Shown: positions 6,998-8,439 of the stretch, in pieces
Layout of the letters: each line of letters starts with the position of its first letter
How positions within the stretch are numbered: the first letter of the stretch is position 1
Assembly (NCBI GenBank): GCA_027066255.1
Contig: JAMOOA010000136.1
Coordinates: forward strand, 1 to 8,439
Direction: 5' to 3'
Length of the DNA: 8,439 bases
DNA from: Candidatus Altimarinota bacterium
GTDB lineage: Bacteria; Patescibacteriota; Gracilibacteria; BD1-5; UBA6164
Made by a program: the position numbers and the translations under genes
The notes under the pieces: model-generated
Told to the model about the DNA's origin: nothing
Databases searched by the model: none
The model's input: the letters and a program-made list of their open reading frames with translations, nothing else

Positions 6998-7225
6998 TTA
7001 TTTCCCTTCTACAAGAGTCCATCTTTTATTCTTTGAAAGAGGTCTTGATTCTTCTATCGTCACAACATCTCCTTCCTTGCATACATTTTTCTCATCATGT
7101 GCATAGAATTTCTTACTCACTTTATATTTTTTGTGGTACTTTGGGTGGCTTTTTGCTGTCACTACTTCAATAGTAATAGTTTTGTCCATTTTTGTACTTA
7201 CAACGGTTCCTTGTATTGTTCTCAT
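6998..7225 (-). CDS. rpsQ: 30S ribosomal protein S17 (uS17)
   Basis: 75 residues, slightly shorter than the common 80-87 because both ends are trimmed. The OB-fold is complete: [20 protein letters not shown] (residues 2-21), [21 protein letters not shown] (about 27-47), then [26 protein letters not shown]17 binds the 5' domain of 16S rRNA early in assembly. No UGA codons. Only 8 nt separate it from rpmC, so the two are very likely translationally coupled. No Shine-Dalgarno is visible in that gap. Confidence 0.97.
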   Translation of the reverse strand: MRTIQGTVVSTKMDKTITIEVVTAKSHPKYHKKYKVSKKFYAHDEKNVCKEGDVVTIEESRPLSKNKRWTLVEGK

Positions 7226-7233
7226 AGTATTAA

Positions 7234-7446
7234 TTAACTTTTATTAGTTGCTATAGTTTTTAGTTGTGCTACATATTTTCTCAAAAACTTCACAAGATGT
7301 GTCTGTTTGAGTTCTCCAAGACGAAGTTTCATTCTCAGAGTAAAAAGTGTTCTTTGAGCATTTTTTGCTTCCTCGAGTACTTTTTCAAGACTTAGTTTTC
7401 TTACAGTATCAAGTTTCTTTATGTTCAGGTCTTTTATATCTTTCAT
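7234..7446 (-). CDS. rpmC: 50S ribosomal protein L29 (uL29)
   Basis: 70 residues, a two-helix coiled-coil protein near the peptide exit tunnel. The segment [32 protein letters not shown] (about residues 35-66) carries the family pattern of LR.K...GEL..T...K..RK.IA.LKT. The N-terminal helix is Lys- and Leu-rich and diverges, as usual for this family. It lies in the canonical position between rplP (18-nt gap) and rpsQ (8-nt gap). No Shine-Dalgarno is seen upstream of the ATG. Confidence 0.95.
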   Translation of the reverse strand: MKDIKDLNIKKLDTVRKLSLEKVLEEAKNAQRTLFTLRMKLRLGELKQTHLVKFLRKYVAQLKTIATNKS

Positions 7447-7464
7447 CTTTGTTAATATAAAGAA

Positions 7465-7869
7465 TTAATCAAGTATTATTTTCGTCTTCACTGGGAGCTT
7501 ATATGAGGCAAGAGTAAAAGCTTCCCTTGCAACTTCTGGCGTTACTCACGTCATTTCGAAGAGTACTCTACCAGGTTTTACAGGAGCCCTATACATTTCT
7601 ACAGAACCTTTTCCTCATCCCATAGGAACTTCAAGAGGTTTAGCAGTAAATGGTTTGTCCGGGAAAATTCTAATCCAGATTTTTCCTCATCTTTTTATGT
7701 ATCTTACCATAGCTCTTCTTGCAGATTCTATCTGTCTTGAAGTAATGTAACCTCTTGTGGTCGCTTTGATTCCGTACTCTCAAAATGAAAGTGAAGAACC
7801 TCTTATAGCGAGCCCTTTGAGTCTCCCTCTATGGGTTTTTCTGTATTTAGTTTTTTTTGGTTGTAACAT
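7465..7869 (-). CDS. rplP: 50S ribosomal protein L16 (uL16), four UGA-Gly codons
   Basis: 134 residues, normal length (about 134-144), but broken into short pieces under the standard code. The N-terminus [16 protein letters not shown] and the blocks [48 protein letters not shown] and EVAREAF are unmistakable. UGA occurs at codon 30 (LSF-UGA-EYG), 61 (IKR-UGA-GKIWIR), 85 (PMG-UGA-GKGS) and 108 (EMT-UGA-V). Codons 30 and 108 correspond to invariant family glycines. Trp65 is UGG, so UGA is not Trp here. L16 sits by the A-site tRNA and the peptidyl-transferase centre. The residue aligned with E. coli Arg81 is Pro. A good Shine-Dalgarno (AAGG, 7 nt spacing) and a possible promoter lie upstream. 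Confidence 0.97.
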
Positions 7870-7883
7870 TTTTTAGCCTTATT

Positions 7884-7910
7884 AGTATATAAAGAATCGT
7901 TAAGAGTCAA
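7884..7910 (-). promoter_or_regulatory. Candidate internal promoter before rplP
   Basis: In the 48-nt gap between rpsC and rplP, TTGACT (7910-7905, 5/6 to TTGACA) is followed after 15 nt by TATACT (7889-7884, 5/6 to TATAAT). The spacer is shorter than the usual 16-18. The rplP Shine-Dalgarno AAGG (7880-7877) lies just below, so a transcript from here would have a leader of roughly 10 nt. Tentative. Confidence 0.35.
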
Positions 7911-7917
7911 GTTTTAT

Positions 7918-8439
7918 TTATTTGTTCTTAAAAACATCTCCTTTGTATATCCAAACTTTTAGTCCTACTGTACCATACACTGTCTCTGCTCTAATGGTTG
8001 TATAGTCTATATTTGCACGTATTGTTTGTGTTGGTATGTTTCCGTCTTTGAATGTCTCTTTTCTTGCTATATCAGCTCCGTTGAGTCTTCCTCCTATCTT
8101 TATTTTTATTCCTTTTGCTCCTTTTTCCATTGTTCTTGCTATCGCTTGTTTAATAGCTCTCTTATATGGCATTCTCTTTTCTATTTGATTTGCTACTGAG
8201 AAAGCAACTATCTTTGCGTTCAAGTCTGGTTTCTTGATTTCCTTTACGTTGATAGTAAATTTAAAACCAAGTTTATTTTCAAGTATTCTTTTGATGTTTT
8301 CTACATTTTCTCCAGTCTTTCCAAGTATAAGAGAGGCCTTTGAAGTATAGAGATCTATCACAACTACGTCTTGTTGTTTTGAGATAAGGATATCTCCCAT
8401 AGGAATTCCTGTAAGCTCTTTTTTCAAGACAGCTCTTAC
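7918..8439 (-). CDS. rpsC: 30S ribosomal protein S3 (uS3), C-terminal part (5' end outside window)
   Basis: 173 residues are visible; the frame is open to the right edge, so the N-terminus is missing. The first visible residues, VRAVLKKELTGIP, match the usual VR..L.KEL region about 40-50 residues into S3, so a TTG at 8427 is not the true start. The type-II KH domain shows the GKTG loop (visible residues 40-43, in LILGKTGENVENIKRIL). The C-terminal domain shows KIKIGGRLNGADIAR, IPTQTIRANIDYTT and YGTVGLKVWIYKGD. The protein ends soon after this, without the longer charged tail seen in some homologues. S3 lines the mRNA entry tunnel. No UGA codons in the visible part. rplP follows after 48 nt. 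Confidence 0.97.
   Translation of the reverse strand, partial: VRAVLKKELTGIPMGDILISKQQDVVVIDLYTSKASLILGKTGENVENIKRILENKLGFKFTINVKEIKKPDLNAKIVAFSVANQIEKRMPYKRAIKQAIARTMEKGAKGIKIKIGGRLNGADIARKETFKDGNIPTQTIRANIDYTTIRAETVYGTVGLKVWIYKGDVFKNK

Noticed and set aside
225..7782. UGA read as tryptophan (code 4) or selenocysteine
   Set aside because: Trp is encoded by UGG in the same genes (L16 IWIR, L6 MWGT, SecY SWVF), UGA columns are Gly in the families, and there is no reason for selenocysteine in ribosomal proteins.
7465..7869. rplP as a pseudogene broken by four stops
   Set aside because: All interruptions are UGA in frame, none is UAA or UAG, length is normal and flanking residues are perfectly conserved. 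A Gly reading restores invariant positions.
1..8439. CRISPR arrays, tRNAs, rRNAs, IS ends, attachment sites or a defence system
   Set aside because: No spaced direct repeats, cloverleaf-like sequences, transposase motifs or target-site duplications were found by reading both strands. Detection by eye is limited.

Overview
The window is a stretch of a low-GC bacterial genome in which UGA is read as glycine (genetic code 25). Under the standard code several universal genes (rplP, rplO, rpsE, secY, comM) appear broken. Every break is an in-frame UGA, and most fall where the family has an invariant Gly. All fifteen intact stop codons visible are UAA or UAG, and Trp is encoded by UGG. Code 25 is known from the candidate phyla Gracilibacteria (BD1-5) and Absconditabacteria (SR1). 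The absence of rpmD (L30) from the spc cluster agrees with such a Patescibacteria/CPR lineage. The sequence does not decide between the two phyla.

Layout: every gene lies on the minus strand, so transcription runs from right to left. From 8439 down to 2932 there is a compact ribosomal cluster joining the end of the S10 operon to the spc operon: rpsC (5' end cut by the window), rplP, rpmC, rpsQ, rplN, rplX, rplE, rpsN, rpsH, rplF, rplR, rpsE, rplO. Gaps are 8-75 nt. A hairpin terminator overlaps the rplO stop codon. A 181-nt AT-rich leader then precedes secY (2750-1482). Below secY the conserved order ends. There is a decayed C-terminal remnant of an ABC-transporter ATPase (about 1474-1189), then a 159-residue protein I do not recognise (1132-653) with a possible promoter and a strong terminator, then the N-terminal third of a ComM/YifB-type Mg-chelatase-like protein (548 to the left edge).

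How the genes work together: the ribosomal genes encode neighbouring components of the small and large subunits. secY encodes the membrane channel through which proteins are exported or inserted. comM belongs to a AAA+ family linked to natural transformation. The tRNA-Gly(UCA) and release-factor changes needed for code 25 are not in the window.

I see no CRISPR array, tRNA, rRNA, insertion sequence or defence system. The least ordinary content is the recoding, with an uneven and context-biased use of UGA, together with the unrecognised protein, the ABC remnant, the terminator placement and a few ribosomal-protein peculiarities.
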